Positions 6,649 through 14,900 of a stretch of 20,765 nucleotides of DNA are shown one piece after another. Position numbers and translations under genes: made by a program. A model generated the notes under the pieces. The model saw only the letters and a program-made list of their open reading frames with translations. It was not told the origin of the DNA and did not search any database. Each line of letters begins with the position of its first letter. Position 1 is the stretch's first letter. The DNA is from a virus: positions 1-20,765 of the IMG/VR virus record IMGVR_UViG_3300020438_000347, one strand, 5' to 3'.

Positions 6649-6821
6649 AAACAGATGAAGTAATGGGACATCCACTATGGATGCTACCAGTCATGTTACT
6701 AGCAGTACTATTATTGATAGAGGGTCTTCACACCTCTGCTCACTTACATCAAGAGATTGATGTACATGGTATCTGTAGGCAGAATAAGGAGTATATTGAG
6801 AGTAAAGAGGACAGTTACTAA
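6645..6821 (+). CDS. Small single-pass membrane protein, 58 aa
   Basis: This short gene starts in the ATGA shared with the pebS stop and ends at TAA 6819. Its reading begins M-K-T-D-E-V-M-G-H-P. It has one strongly hydrophobic segment at about residues 9-27 (P-L-W-M-L-P-V-M-L-L-A-V-L-L-L-I). A hydrophilic tail follows with several histidines (G-L-H-T-S-A-H-L-H-Q-E) and one cysteine. A single transmembrane helix with a short N-terminus is predicted by eye. I do not recognise a family. Tight coupling to pebS means it is made with the bilin reductase, but co-expression does not prove shared function. Confidence 0.6.
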   Translation: MKTDEVMGHPLWMLPVMLLAVLLLIEGLHTSAHLHQEIDVHGICRQNKEYIESKEDSY

Positions 6822-6834
6822 ACTGACACAGTGG

Positions 6835-6864
6835 TGGACACAGTGCCCATCTATATGCTATACT
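6835..6864 (+). promoter_or_regulatory. Sigma-70-like promoter with extended -10
   Basis: A -35-like TGGACA (6835-6840, five of six to TTGACA) is followed after 18 nt by TATACT (6859-6864). TG at 6856-6857 makes an extended -10. It lies in the 65-nt gap after the membrane-protein gene and just before the 74-aa gene. A 9-nt direct repeat GACACAGTG at 6825-6833 and 6837-6845 covers the -35 region and could be an operator. Confidence 0.6.
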
Positions 6865-6886
6865 ACTTGTAGTTATTAAAAGACCA

Positions 6887-7111
6887 GTGTTCATTTACAA
6901 GCTTTTAGAGTTCGCTGAAGCAGCAATGATTGCCTCAACACTCTCTGTGGGTTTGGTGGCTACTGGTACTGCTGCTATCAAAGGCACAGAACCACCAGAC
7001 TTTAGTGCATTTGTGGTTGCAATTCAACCACCATATGAGTCTGATGATAAGAGAATATATCCTGAGATATTAAAAGAAATAGTTTCAGAAGATGAAGCGT
7101 TGCAAGACTAA
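6887..7111 (+). CDS. Small hypothetical protein with hydrophobic N-terminal half
   Basis: The function is unrecognised. The frame is open from GTG 6887 (74 aa). ATG 6926 is an alternative start giving 61 aa. Residues about 14-31 (M-I-A-S-T-L-S-V-G-L-V-A-T-G-T-A-A-I) are hydrophobic enough for a membrane helix or signal anchor. The remainder is acidic and proline-containing (K-G-T-E-P-P-D, I-Q-P-P-Y-E-S-D-D). A plausible sigma-70-like promoter ends 22 nt upstream of the GTG, supporting a real transcript. No good ribosome site precedes either start. The gene is bracketed by two promoters, so it is probably its own early or middle unit. Confidence 0.5.
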   Translation: MFIYKLLEFAEAAMIASTLSVGLVATGTAAIKGTEPPDFSAFVVAIQPPYESDDKRIYPEILKEIVSEDEALQD

Positions 7112-7128
7112 ACACCTTGTGCTATAAT
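7100..7128 (+). promoter_or_regulatory. Sigma-70-like promoter, TTGCAA-17-TATAAT with extended -10
   Basis: TTGCAA (7100-7105) and a perfect TATAAT (7123-7128) are separated by 17 nt. TG at 7120-7121 forms an extended -10. It overlaps the end of the preceding small gene and stands 26 nt before ATG 7155. This is the strongest host-type promoter seen in the window. Confidence 0.75.
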
Positions 7129-7154
7129 ACATACCATAACCAAGATACTATACT

Positions 7155-7760
7155 ATGTCCTGTTCAAAAATTCGTAAGCATCTGGAAGCTGCTGAAGCAG
7201 AGGTTAGACATGCTCTGACTGCTTCGTTAGAAAATAAGCATGAAGAGAACCTTACACTACTGGTTGATACACTTAATAATATTAAGGAGTTGCTAGTTAC
7301 TACACCTATTCGTGGTGTTGATAATGTAACTGAGCACTACAGAAGGAATGCGGAGCACAACTTTACTGTACCAGATCCTGATGGTGGTGTTAATACAGTT
7401 GATGGTTATAAGTTTAGTTTAGAGTCTGATATTAATCTAGAGACTGGTGGATATAAAGTTCCAGCAGATATATTACAGTTCCCTACAACTATACCTGGTG
7501 CTGATATTAAGATTGATACTACTGAGGGAGATAATATAACTTTCACTGGTGGTGATTACAGTGCATGTAATAATGCATCATGGGATTACAATTTAAGTGG
7601 GGTTACTGTAGGAGACATTGATCTTAGTGGTAACTTAGACTTTACTACCAATGATATACATTACACTGATAATGTTGTTAGTCTAGGTGATACCAGAGTC
7701 GGTAAAGACTTAGATAAGTTAGATGATGTTGTTGATAAGAATAAACAAGACGGTGAATAA
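7155..7760 (+). CDS. Hypothetical acidic protein, 201 aa
   Basis: The function is unrecognised. It has two visible parts. Residues 1-about 50 look helical and amphipathic (I-R-K-H-L-E-A-A-E-A-E-V-R-H-A-L), possibly a coiled coil. Residues about 60-185 are rich in D, N, T, G and V with repeated short patterns such as V-G-D-I-D-L-S-G-N-L-D-F and D-N-I-T-F-T-G-G-D-Y, suggesting a beta-rich domain like those in virion or adhesin proteins. The C-terminus is highly charged (L-D-K-L-D-D-V-V-D-K-N-K-Q-D-G-E). It is preceded by a strong sigma-70-like promoter and followed directly by an intrinsic terminator, so it forms a monocistronic unit just upstream of the tail-fibre block. Confidence 0.75.
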   Translation: MSCSKIRKHLEAAEAEVRHALTASLENKHEENLTLLVDTLNNIKELLVTTPIRGVDNVTEHYRRNAEHNFTVPDPDGGVNTVDGYKFSLESDINLETGGYKVPADILQFPTTIPGADIKIDTTEGDNITFTGGDYSACNNASWDYNLSGVTVGDIDLSGNLDFTTNDIHYTDNVVSLGDTRVGKDLDKLDDVVDKNKQDGE

Positions 7761-7765
7761 TAAAC

Positions 7766-7789
7766 AACCCCCCTTCGAGGGGGTTTTTT
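7766..7789 (+). terminator. Rho-independent terminator
   Basis: The stem AACCCCC / GGGGGTT closes a short loop around CTTCGA and is followed by a run of six T (7784-7789). It begins six bases after the stop of the 201-aa gene. It separates that unit from the late fibre genes downstream. Confidence 0.92.
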
Positions 7790-7794
7790 AATGT

Positions 7795-7802
7795 CTAAAT
7801 AT
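7795..7802 (+). promoter_or_regulatory. Putative late promoter motif CTAAATAT
   Basis: CTAAATAT resembles the T4/cyanophage late -10 element and stands 25 nt before ATG 7827, just after the terminator. It is a weaker match than the GATAAATA copies but is in the expected place for the first fibre gene. Confidence 0.5.
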
Positions 7803-7826
7803 ATAAGATAGTACTATGGCTACGGT

Positions 7827-10800
7827 ATGTCTAGAGCAAGAGTTGATCAAATAGTCAATCAGTTAGGAACTGGATCGGTTGAATTCCCAGAGGGTTTACA
7901 AGTTTCTGCTGGAAAAACATTAAGGATTGGTGGACCTGTAGAAGCTTATGGAGGCACTACAGGAACTGCTGGTCAAATTTTAAAAGCTGGGAACAACTCA
8001 GAACTGGTATGGGGTGATAGTGATAGCGTAACTCTTGCTGCTGGTGATGGACCTAATGCAAATCAAAAGGTTATTAACCTTACACAAAGTGGTGTTGCTG
8101 GACAGCAACAGATAGTATTCAGAGCTGGTAGTAATGTAACTCTTACTCGTAGTGTTGATGAAATTATAATTGATTCAGCATTTGTTAATGATAACACCGT
8201 TACTAGACTTCAAGCTAGTGGCGGTACTTTAGTATCTGGTGATATAGTTTTCACAGGAGTTGATGCTACAACAGTAGCACAGACTGGTCAAACAATTCAG
8301 ATAGGATCTACTGATACAACATACACTGCTGGAACAGGTATAACACTTAGTGATCTACAGTTTTCTATAGCACAGGAAATAGAAACTACATCTACACCTA
8401 CCTTTGCTGCTCTAACATTAACAGGTAATATTGGTGCAGTAGATGGAACCTTTAGTGGTAATGTTTCAGGTACTTGGACTGGTGGTACTATACCTATTGA
8501 TAAGGGTGGTACTGGTAATACTACAGCATCATCAGCATTCTTAGGACTTGCTCCTTCCGTTGGTGCTCATACTAATAGATTCCTAAAGACAGATGGTAGT
8601 AATATATTCTGGTCAGATCTACCTGCGAGTGGTGGATTTACTCCAAAAACATATGATTTAACTGGTGAAGCTGGTGGATCAACAAACACAGCTAAGATAA
8701 GACTGACTGATAATGATGGTATAACTGATGATATAACTTTAGTTGGACAGAATGATATTACAATCACACGTTCTGGTAATACTATAAATTTTGGTTCCAG
8801 TTTCACTGATAATAACGATAACGACTATGTAGATACTGCTACTCTTACTGGTACAAATTTAGTTATAGGTAGGACAGGAGCACTAGCAGACCTTACAGTT
8901 GATCTATCATCACTCGGTGGTGGAGGTGGTGGAAGTGATACTGATAGCACCTATGATTTAGATACACAGACTACCTCTGGTGGTGCTTCTATTAGATTGA
9001 TACCTGGTGGTGATGCTCTTGGGGATCCTGTAAAGGAAGCAAAGATAATTGCTGGTGCTAACGCAACAGTTACCAGAGAAACTAATGGTAACATTACTAT
9101 AGCTGCTACAGATACAGACACTGATACTATCACACGGTTGAGAATAACTGGACCAGGAACTACAGGAGGAGCATATGCTTCTGGTGATATATCATTCCAA
9201 GCTAGTGGATCCACTACAATGGTTCAGTCTGGTAATATCATTGCTATCAGTTCTGATAATAGTAATAGTTATGTTGATAACGCATACTATAATGCTATAA
9301 GTGGAGCACTAACTATAGAAAGAACTGATTCGTTACAGGATATTAATGTTCCTGTATCTAATCTACAAGCGTATCTTGATACTAGGTACGTTACATCTGG
9401 TGGTCTTGCTGATGCTAAGATCACTTCTGCTAACTGGAGTGCTAATAGTGGTAACCTTACTCTTACTCCTAATGATGGAACTGGATCTATAGTAGTCAAC
9501 CTTGACGGACGTTACATAACAAGTGCAGGTGATAATAATTATGTTACTAGTGGTTCATTCCCTCTCGCTACTAGCAATCCACCAGGATATCATATATCAA
9601 GACCAATATTGAGATTGGGTAGGAACGATAATATTAATGTAGATATTGAAACAGAATCTTTATATGATTATCTTGATACATTGTATGCACCAATCACTGC
9701 TAGTGATACTAGAGTAGATAATTTCTCCTTTACTAACGGTGAATTAATGTTGTCTGTTAGTAATGGAGATAGTTATCAATATGATCTTGATGATAGGTAT
9801 GTAACACATCAAGATTATCCACAGTCTGCTACTTTTAATACTAGTAGTGGTGTACTATCAATCTTAATGAGTATAGAAGGTAGTGATGGTACTCAAAATC
9901 CAGATATTACTGTTGATTTAGATGGTAGGTATAAACTTGATACTGCTCAAGATGTAGCAATTACTTCACTACAATGGGATAGTGGTGCTGGTAACATAAA
10001 AGCTTTTAAGAGTGATAGCACTCAAACTCCAAACTGTAATCTTGATGGTAGGTATATTGATGATGTCTTCTTTACCTCTGGTACATTTACTTTCCAAAGA
10101 ACTGGTGGAACTGATAAAACAGTAAGTCTTCCTGCAGGTAGGATTGATATTCCTACTGGTACTGTTATGTTGTTTGCACAAGGTTCAGCACCTGTTGGTT
10201 GGGTTAAGAATACAGGACATAACAACAAAGCACTTAGAGTTGTAAGTGGAGGTGGTGGTGGATCAGGTGGTAATAGGGCATTTACTACTGCTTTTGCTGA
10301 TGCACAATCTACAGGAGGTAGTGTAGATTCTTCAGGACTTACTGTTAGTGGTAATGTATTGTCCAGCTTTAATAATACCTCTGGAAATCTCGCTCTAGAT
10401 CTAGCAATTAATGGTGAACCATCTAAGACTTGGGGATCTCCTGGTAATGCTTCTGTTTCTATGGGTATTAGTGGTAGTCCTAATGTAAGCATGGGTAACA
10501 TCTCAATTAATGCTGGAAACTTTGTTGCAAATGCTGGTAACTTATATGCTAGATCTCATGCTATTAGTAACGCTCAGATGCCTTGGCATGGACATAATTA
10601 TATTGAAGGAAGATATCAAAGAAGAGGAAATGCTACTGATGATGGTAGAGCAAATGTTATATCCACTCAAGTGATGGTCTCAACTGCTGGTTCTGGTGGA
10701 GGTAGTGGTCATGGACATTACTTAGATGGATATGGTAATGTCTCTGGTACTGCAGGTATTAGTGGATCTATGGATGCAGGTGCTGGAGATCTTTCTGCTA

Positions 10801-11009
10801 CTGGTAATATGACTTTACAAGGAAATCATATGCCTGGTCTATCACTTGGTAAAGGAAACCTAACTCTAACTGGTGCTGGTGTTACTGATAATCGTGCTAT
10901 CACTTCAACATTCACTCCAGATGCTGTTGGTGGGTCTGTTGGTTTTACTGCTGGTACTATAGACTTGGCTGTACAGTATGTTGATGTTATAATATGCACT
11001 AGGACATAA
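7827..11009 (+). CDS. Tail fibre/collar-type structural protein, 1060 aa
   Basis: This is a large virion protein rich in Gly, Thr, Ser, Asn and Asp, probably a trimeric beta-structured tail fibre. The N-terminus M-S-R-A-R-V-D-Q-I-V-N-Q-L and the next ~60 residues match the N-terminus of the 1846-aa fibre, suggesting a common attachment domain. G-G-T-G-N-T-T-A (about 227-234) is a common fibre motif. Five L-D-x-R-Y repeats occur at residues 517, 559, 654, 698 and 739. A collar-like domain follows at about 775-805 (T-G-T-V-M-L-F-A-Q-G-S-A-P-V-G-W). The C-terminal part has A-Q-M-P-W-H-G-H (917-924) and a second H-G-H at 962-964, the pattern in T4-like receptor-binding tips. No signal peptide or enzyme motif is visible. 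ATG 7827 follows a late-type promoter, and the ribosome site is weak. The exact structural position on the virion is inferred only. Confidence 0.85.
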   Translation: MSRARVDQIVNQLGTGSVEFPEGLQVSAGKTLRIGGPVEAYGGTTGTAGQILKAGNNSELVWGDSDSVTLAAGDGPNANQKVINLTQSGVAGQQQIVFRAGSNVTLTRSVDEIIIDSAFVNDNTVTRLQASGGTLVSGDIVFTGVDATTVAQTGQTIQIGSTDTTYTAGTGITLSDLQFSIAQEIETTSTPTFAALTLTGNIGAVDGTFSGNVSGTWTGGTIPIDKGGTGNTTASSAFLGLAPSVGAHTNRFLKTDGSNIFWSDLPASGGFTPKTYDLTGEAGGSTNTAKIRLTDNDGITDDITLVGQNDITITRSGNTINFGSSFTDNNDNDYVDTATLTGTNLVIGRTGALADLTVDLSSLGGGGGGSDTDSTYDLDTQTTSGGASIRLIPGGDALGDPVKEAKIIAGANATVTRETNGNITIAATDTDTDTITRLRITGPGTTGGAYASGDISFQASGSTTMVQSGNIIAISSDNSNSYVDNAYYNAISGALTIERTDSLQDINVPVSNLQAYLDTRYVTSGGLADAKITSANWSANSGNLTLTPNDGTGSIVVNLDGRYITSAGDNNYVTSGSFPLATSNPPGYHISRPILRLGRNDNINVDIETESLYDYLDTLYAPITASDTRVDNFSFTNGELMLSVSNGDSYQYDLDDRYVTHQDYPQSATFNTSSGVLSILMSIEGSDGTQNPDITVDLDGRYKLDTAQDVAITSLQWDSGAGNIKAFKSDSTQTPNCNLDGRYIDDVFFTSGTFTFQRTGGTDKTVSLPAGRIDIPTGTVMLFAQGSAPVGWVKNTGHNNKALRVVSGGGGGSGGNRAFTTAFADAQSTGGSVDSSGLTVSGNVLSSFNNTSGNLALDLAINGEPSKTWGSPGNASVSMGISGSPNVSMGNISINAGNFVANAGNLYARSHAISNAQMPWHGHNYIEGRYQRRGNATDDGRANVISTQVMVSTAGSGGGSGHGHYLDGYGNVSGTAGISGSMDAGAGDLSATGNMTLQGNHMPGLSLGKGNLTLTGAGVTDNRAITSTFTPDAVGGSVGFTAGTIDLAVQYVDVIICTRT
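9375..10055 (+). repeat. Five L-D-x-R-Y coding repeats in the first fibre
   Basis: The codons for L-D-[T/G/D]-R-Y recur at 9375-9389, 9501-9515, 9786-9800, 9918-9932 and 10041-10055. Spacings are mostly near 42-44 residues, with one gap of 95, about twice that. Each is followed by a turn and a new beta-rich segment. This looks like a repeated structural unit of the fibre shaft with one copy lost or diverged. Confidence 0.7.
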
Positions 11010-11015
11010 CTTAAT

Positions 11016-11345
11016 ATGAAATTAGAATCTGGCGATTACTGCCCACTTGTGGGTGGTCCTTGTAAAAAATGGGATTGTAAGTGGTGGATACAATTAAGAG
11101 GTACTCATCCACAGACAGGTGAAGAACTTGATGAGTGGGATTGTTCTATTAGTATGTTACCTATGCTTATCATTGAAGCATCTAGTCAAGCAAGACAGGC
11201 TGGTGCTGCTGTAGAGAGCTTTAGGAATGTTAGTGTTGAACAGACACAGGAACTGACTAAGGTTATGATACAAGCACAAGAAATTGTACCTGCTATCTTA
11301 GCAGAAACTCTAAATAATAAAGGTATCATTAAAGGCGGTAAATGA
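11016..11345 (+). CDS. Conserved phage protein with four cysteines, 109 aa
   Basis: I recognise the general type, a conserved small phage protein starting with a cysteine cluster, but not a function. Cysteines lie at 9, 16, 21 and 43 (C-P-L, P-C-K-K, D-C-K-W-W, D-C-S-I), a spacing that could bind zinc or an iron-sulfur cluster. The W-D-C-K-W-W-I-Q-L-R-G-T-H-P-Q-T-G segment and the later L-P-M-L-I-I-E-A-S-S-Q-A-R-Q-A-G-A-A-V (48-66) are the most distinctive parts. The C-terminal half is predicted helical. It sits between a fibre gene and a fibre chaperone-like gene. Its stop shares ATGA with the latter, so it belongs to the tail-fibre late block and may be a minor virion or assembly protein. 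Confidence 0.8.
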   Translation: MKLESGDYCPLVGGPCKKWDCKWWIQLRGTHPQTGEELDEWDCSISMLPMLIIEASSQARQAGAAVESFRNVSVEQTQELTKVMIQAQEIVPAILAETLNNKGIIKGGK

Positions 11346-11959
11346 AATTCTTTATTTTAGTTGGTGAATCTTCCACTGATGGAACAGTCATGTATGGCGA
11401 CAGGATATATGGTGACAGAGATTTTACCAGTAATGCACCAACAGATAAGTGGGAGCATATATGGGCTGTACGTTACGATTCTGTTAATAATGTTAATTGT
11501 ATTGAGTGGAAGACAACTAAACCTGAAGGTCGTGAAGCATCTACTGAGATGTCCAATGAACTGAGAGATTATTATAATGTATGGGCTCGTACTGAGTGTG
11601 ATAAGATCGAAGCAGAAATAGCAGCAGCAACACAAGCACAGCAAGATAAAGAAGATACCGAATACTTATCTGAATGGGATAACTGGGGAACTATTGCTGA
11701 AAGGAAACAAGCTAGAAGTATGAGAGATGATTTGTTGGAAGTAACAGATCATCATGAATATATTACAAGTCTTAAGAATAATGAGTGGGATACTTTTAGA
11801 CAATGGGTTAGAGATTTACCAGCAACATTTGCTTCACCATTAGATATTACATTTGAAAGCTTACCGTCAGGATACAATACAAATGTGTTTGGATCATATG
11901 AATCATTCAAATCTGCTGTTCAAAAGGGAAAAGATATAAAGGCACGATTGTCTGGTTGA
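11342..11959 (+). CDS. Tail-fibre assembly chaperone-like protein, 205 aa
   Basis: Residues about 121-160 read R-K-Q-A-R-S-M-R-D-D-L-L-E-V-T-D, then W-D-T-F-R-Q-W-V-R-D-L-P. This matches the phage tail assembly chaperone signature (R-D-x-L-L-x-x-T-D ... W-x-x-Y-R-Q-x-L-R-D-L-P). Proteins with it usually help fold or trimerise the neighbouring fibre. The N-terminal ~60 residues look like a small beta domain with two G-D-R motifs, and 85-105 is an alanine/glutamine-rich helix. It lies between two fibre genes, the usual place for such a chaperone. It probably serves the 1060-aa fibre, the 1846-aa fibre, or both. The start overlaps the four-cysteine gene by 4 nt, and the stop lies just before a late promoter motif. 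The chaperone role is inferred from the motif and context. Confidence 0.75.
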   Translation: MKFFILVGESSTDGTVMYGDRIYGDRDFTSNAPTDKWEHIWAVRYDSVNNVNCIEWKTTKPEGREASTEMSNELRDYYNVWARTECDKIEAEIAAATQAQQDKEDTEYLSEWDNWGTIAERKQARSMRDDLLEVTDHHEYITSLKNNEWDTFRQWVRDLPATFASPLDITFESLPSGYNTNVFGSYESFKSAVQKGKDIKARLSG

Positions 11960-11965
11960 TAAATA
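11958..11965 (+). promoter_or_regulatory. Late promoter motif GATAAATA
   Basis: GATAAATA overlaps the last two bases of the chaperone stop codon. It precedes ATG 11995 by 29 nt, with the ribosome site AAGGCGGTG at 11982-11990 in between. This is the arrangement expected of a T4-like late promoter that fires a structural gene. Confidence 0.75.
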
Positions 11966-11994
11966 CCTTTGATGCTGTGATAAGGCGGTGAAGA

Positions 11995-14900
11995 ATGTCC
12001 AGAATTAGAGTAAACGAACTCATCAATCAAGGCGGTAGTGGTCCTACCCTTGCAGTCGAAGGTCTTAAGATACCTAGTACTAAAAATTTAGAAATTGATG
12101 GTTCTATTATTCTTAATAGTAACCCAGGATTATCAGGCCAAGTTTTAGGAAGGGGAGCTACAGGACTAGATTGGTTTAGTATTTCCACAACAGATAGCAA
12201 CACAACTTACGTAGTGTCTGCTGTTGATGGAGCTAATCCAGTAACAGATAAGGCAATCAAGTTAACTGCAGGTGGATCAGGAGGATCAAACTCTGAAGTA
12301 GTCCTCGTTGCAGGTTCAAACATATCTTTAACTAGAGATGGATCTAGGATTACTATTGATGGTAACTTCACAGACACTGATACAGTAACGAAGATAGGTG
12401 CTAATGGTACAGGCTATACTGATGGAGATGTATCTATTGTTGGTAGCGGTGCTGCTAATATTACTCAAAGCGGTAGAACGATCACCGTAAATGCAACTGA
12501 TACAAATACAACATATACAGGAACGAATGGTGTAACCATTAATTCTGAGAATCAGATTCAGATTGGACAACCCGTAGGAACAACTGACTCTGTAACATTT
12601 AACTCTCTTGTAATATCAGGTAATCTTACAGTACAGGGAACGACAACGTACTCTAATGTTACCACTGTTACTACAACAGATAAGTTCATATTTTTAAATG
12701 ATGTCCTCGCCCCTTCAGATAGTATAGCTGATGGTGGGGGTATAAAATTAAAAGGAACTACCGAGCACACTATTCTCTGGGATAATAGTGAGGATGCTTG
12801 GAAGTCCTCAGAGAATTGGGATCTATCTATAGGTAAAGAATATAAGATCAATGGAATAAGTGTAATAGATTCTACTGGTCTTGGTAATACTATAGTAAGT
12901 TCTAGTCTTACTGGTGTTGGTGCACTAACATCTGGTATTTGGAATGCTAATACCATAGGTATAGCATATGGTGGTACTGGTGCTACCACAGCGTCAGGAG
13001 CAATCACTGCGTTGCTACCTACTCAAGCAGGTAATTCTGGTAAATACCTCACATCAGATGGTAACACAGCTACTTGGGGTCAGATACCTTCACTGTATGC
13101 AGGATGGGCAATAGCAGATGCTACTGTAAATGTTACTATTGCTAGTAATGATATTCTACAAGTAGTAGGTACTGGTGCTACCACAGTTAACCTTGATAAT
13201 ACCAATAAGAAATTAACTGTTGACTCTGCAGATACTTTATACTATCTGACTGTAGAGAATGATACACAAGCTAGCACAAAGATTGTTCGTTTAACTGATA
13301 GTAATTCTAATGCAGATGAGTTTAAATTAACTGCTGGTACTGGTGTTACTCTTACTAGAGGTGGTGCAAATAATAATGAGTTAACCTTCTCTGTTGCACA
13401 GGACTTAAGTGCTGGTGCTACTCCTACATTTGCTGGACTTACTGTAACTGGTACATTAGATGCTAATGCATACACTGGTAATGCAGATCAGTTATCGGGA
13501 TTAACAGGAGCAACTTCAGGAACCTATGGTAGTGCTAATAGTATACCTATCATTACTGTAAGTCCAACAGGAAGGATAACAAGTATTGCTACTACTTCTG
13601 TCTCTGGAGGAGGTGGAGGTGGAGCAGCAAATGCTGGTGGTGTAACAGGATCGATACAGTATAATTCTGGTGGTGGTTTCGCTGGAACTAGCAAATTAAC
13701 ATGGGAACCTGGTGGTGGTGAGTTTAAAGTAGATGGTTATATCAATACCGATAACATTGTATCTGCTGCTGGTACTATAACTTCTCTTAGTATATTAAAT
13801 TCACTTAAGTTACCTAGTAAGACAACAAGTGAAAGAGATGCATTAAATGTACTCAATGGTACTCTGGTCTATAATAATAGTTCAGACCAAGTTGAGATGT
13901 ATCAGGATGGAACTTGGATTCAACTAGGACAGCAAGTAAGTCAAGCAAGTATAGGTGATCTTAGTGATGTAGATACTGAAACACTTGCAGTAGGACATAT
14001 AATTAAATGGGATGGTAGTAAATGGAAAGCCCAAGCTGATCATGGTGGTGAAGGTAGTGGTGGAAGTGGTGGTAATGCAGACTTCTCTCAACTTTCTGTA
14101 TACCAATTAAATCCTAGTGGACCAGGTGGATTAACATACAGTCCTTCTAATGGTATATTCACCTATGCACCACCAGATCTTAGTCCTTATCTAACTTCAT
14201 ATACTGAGACTGATCCTGTCTTTGTTGCTTCTGCTGCATATAATATAACTAATGTTCAAACTGCTAACTGGAATGCTGCATATCAATGGGGTAATCATTC
14301 TAATCAAGGTTATCTAACAAATATTTTAACTGAGAATCTTTCTGATCTGTTTGATGTATCTACTGCTTCTCCTTCAGATGGACAGGTTCTTAAGTGGAGT
14401 TCTGCACAGAACAAATGGGCTCCTGGATCTGATCTATCAGGTGGTGGTGGAATCACTGGTGGACTGACCGCCTTCTCTGTATCTACAGGATCACCTGCTT
14501 CAGGTGGTGGTAGTTTATCTTATGATAATAATGGTACGTTTACCTTTACACCTGCTGATGTATTTGATGGTTCTTATACCAGTCTAACTAATACACCATC
14601 ATTGTTTGATGGTACATGGAACTCCTTAACTGGTAAGCCTGCTGTACCATCTTCATTAGGTACTATAACAAATGTATCTACTTCAGCTGATAGTGCTGCT
14701 AATGGTAAGGTATTAGCATGGAGTGATAATGATGGACTATGGGTTCCAACCACTATGTCTGCTGCAGGAGGTAGTGATGACTTAGATGATGTAACAGATA
14801 GAGGTAATCAGACTACCAATACTCTTGTTGTTGGTGGTGTTGATGTATCTAATGATGGTACATTGAATGGTGCTCTATCACTTATTGATACTGGATCTCA

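Noticed and set aside
10022-10501. 159-aa minus-strand frame, and a similar 149-aa one at 12558-13007
   Set aside because: They are antisense shadows of GGT/ACT-rich fibre codons, proline/leucine-rich, without ribosome sites or family resemblance.
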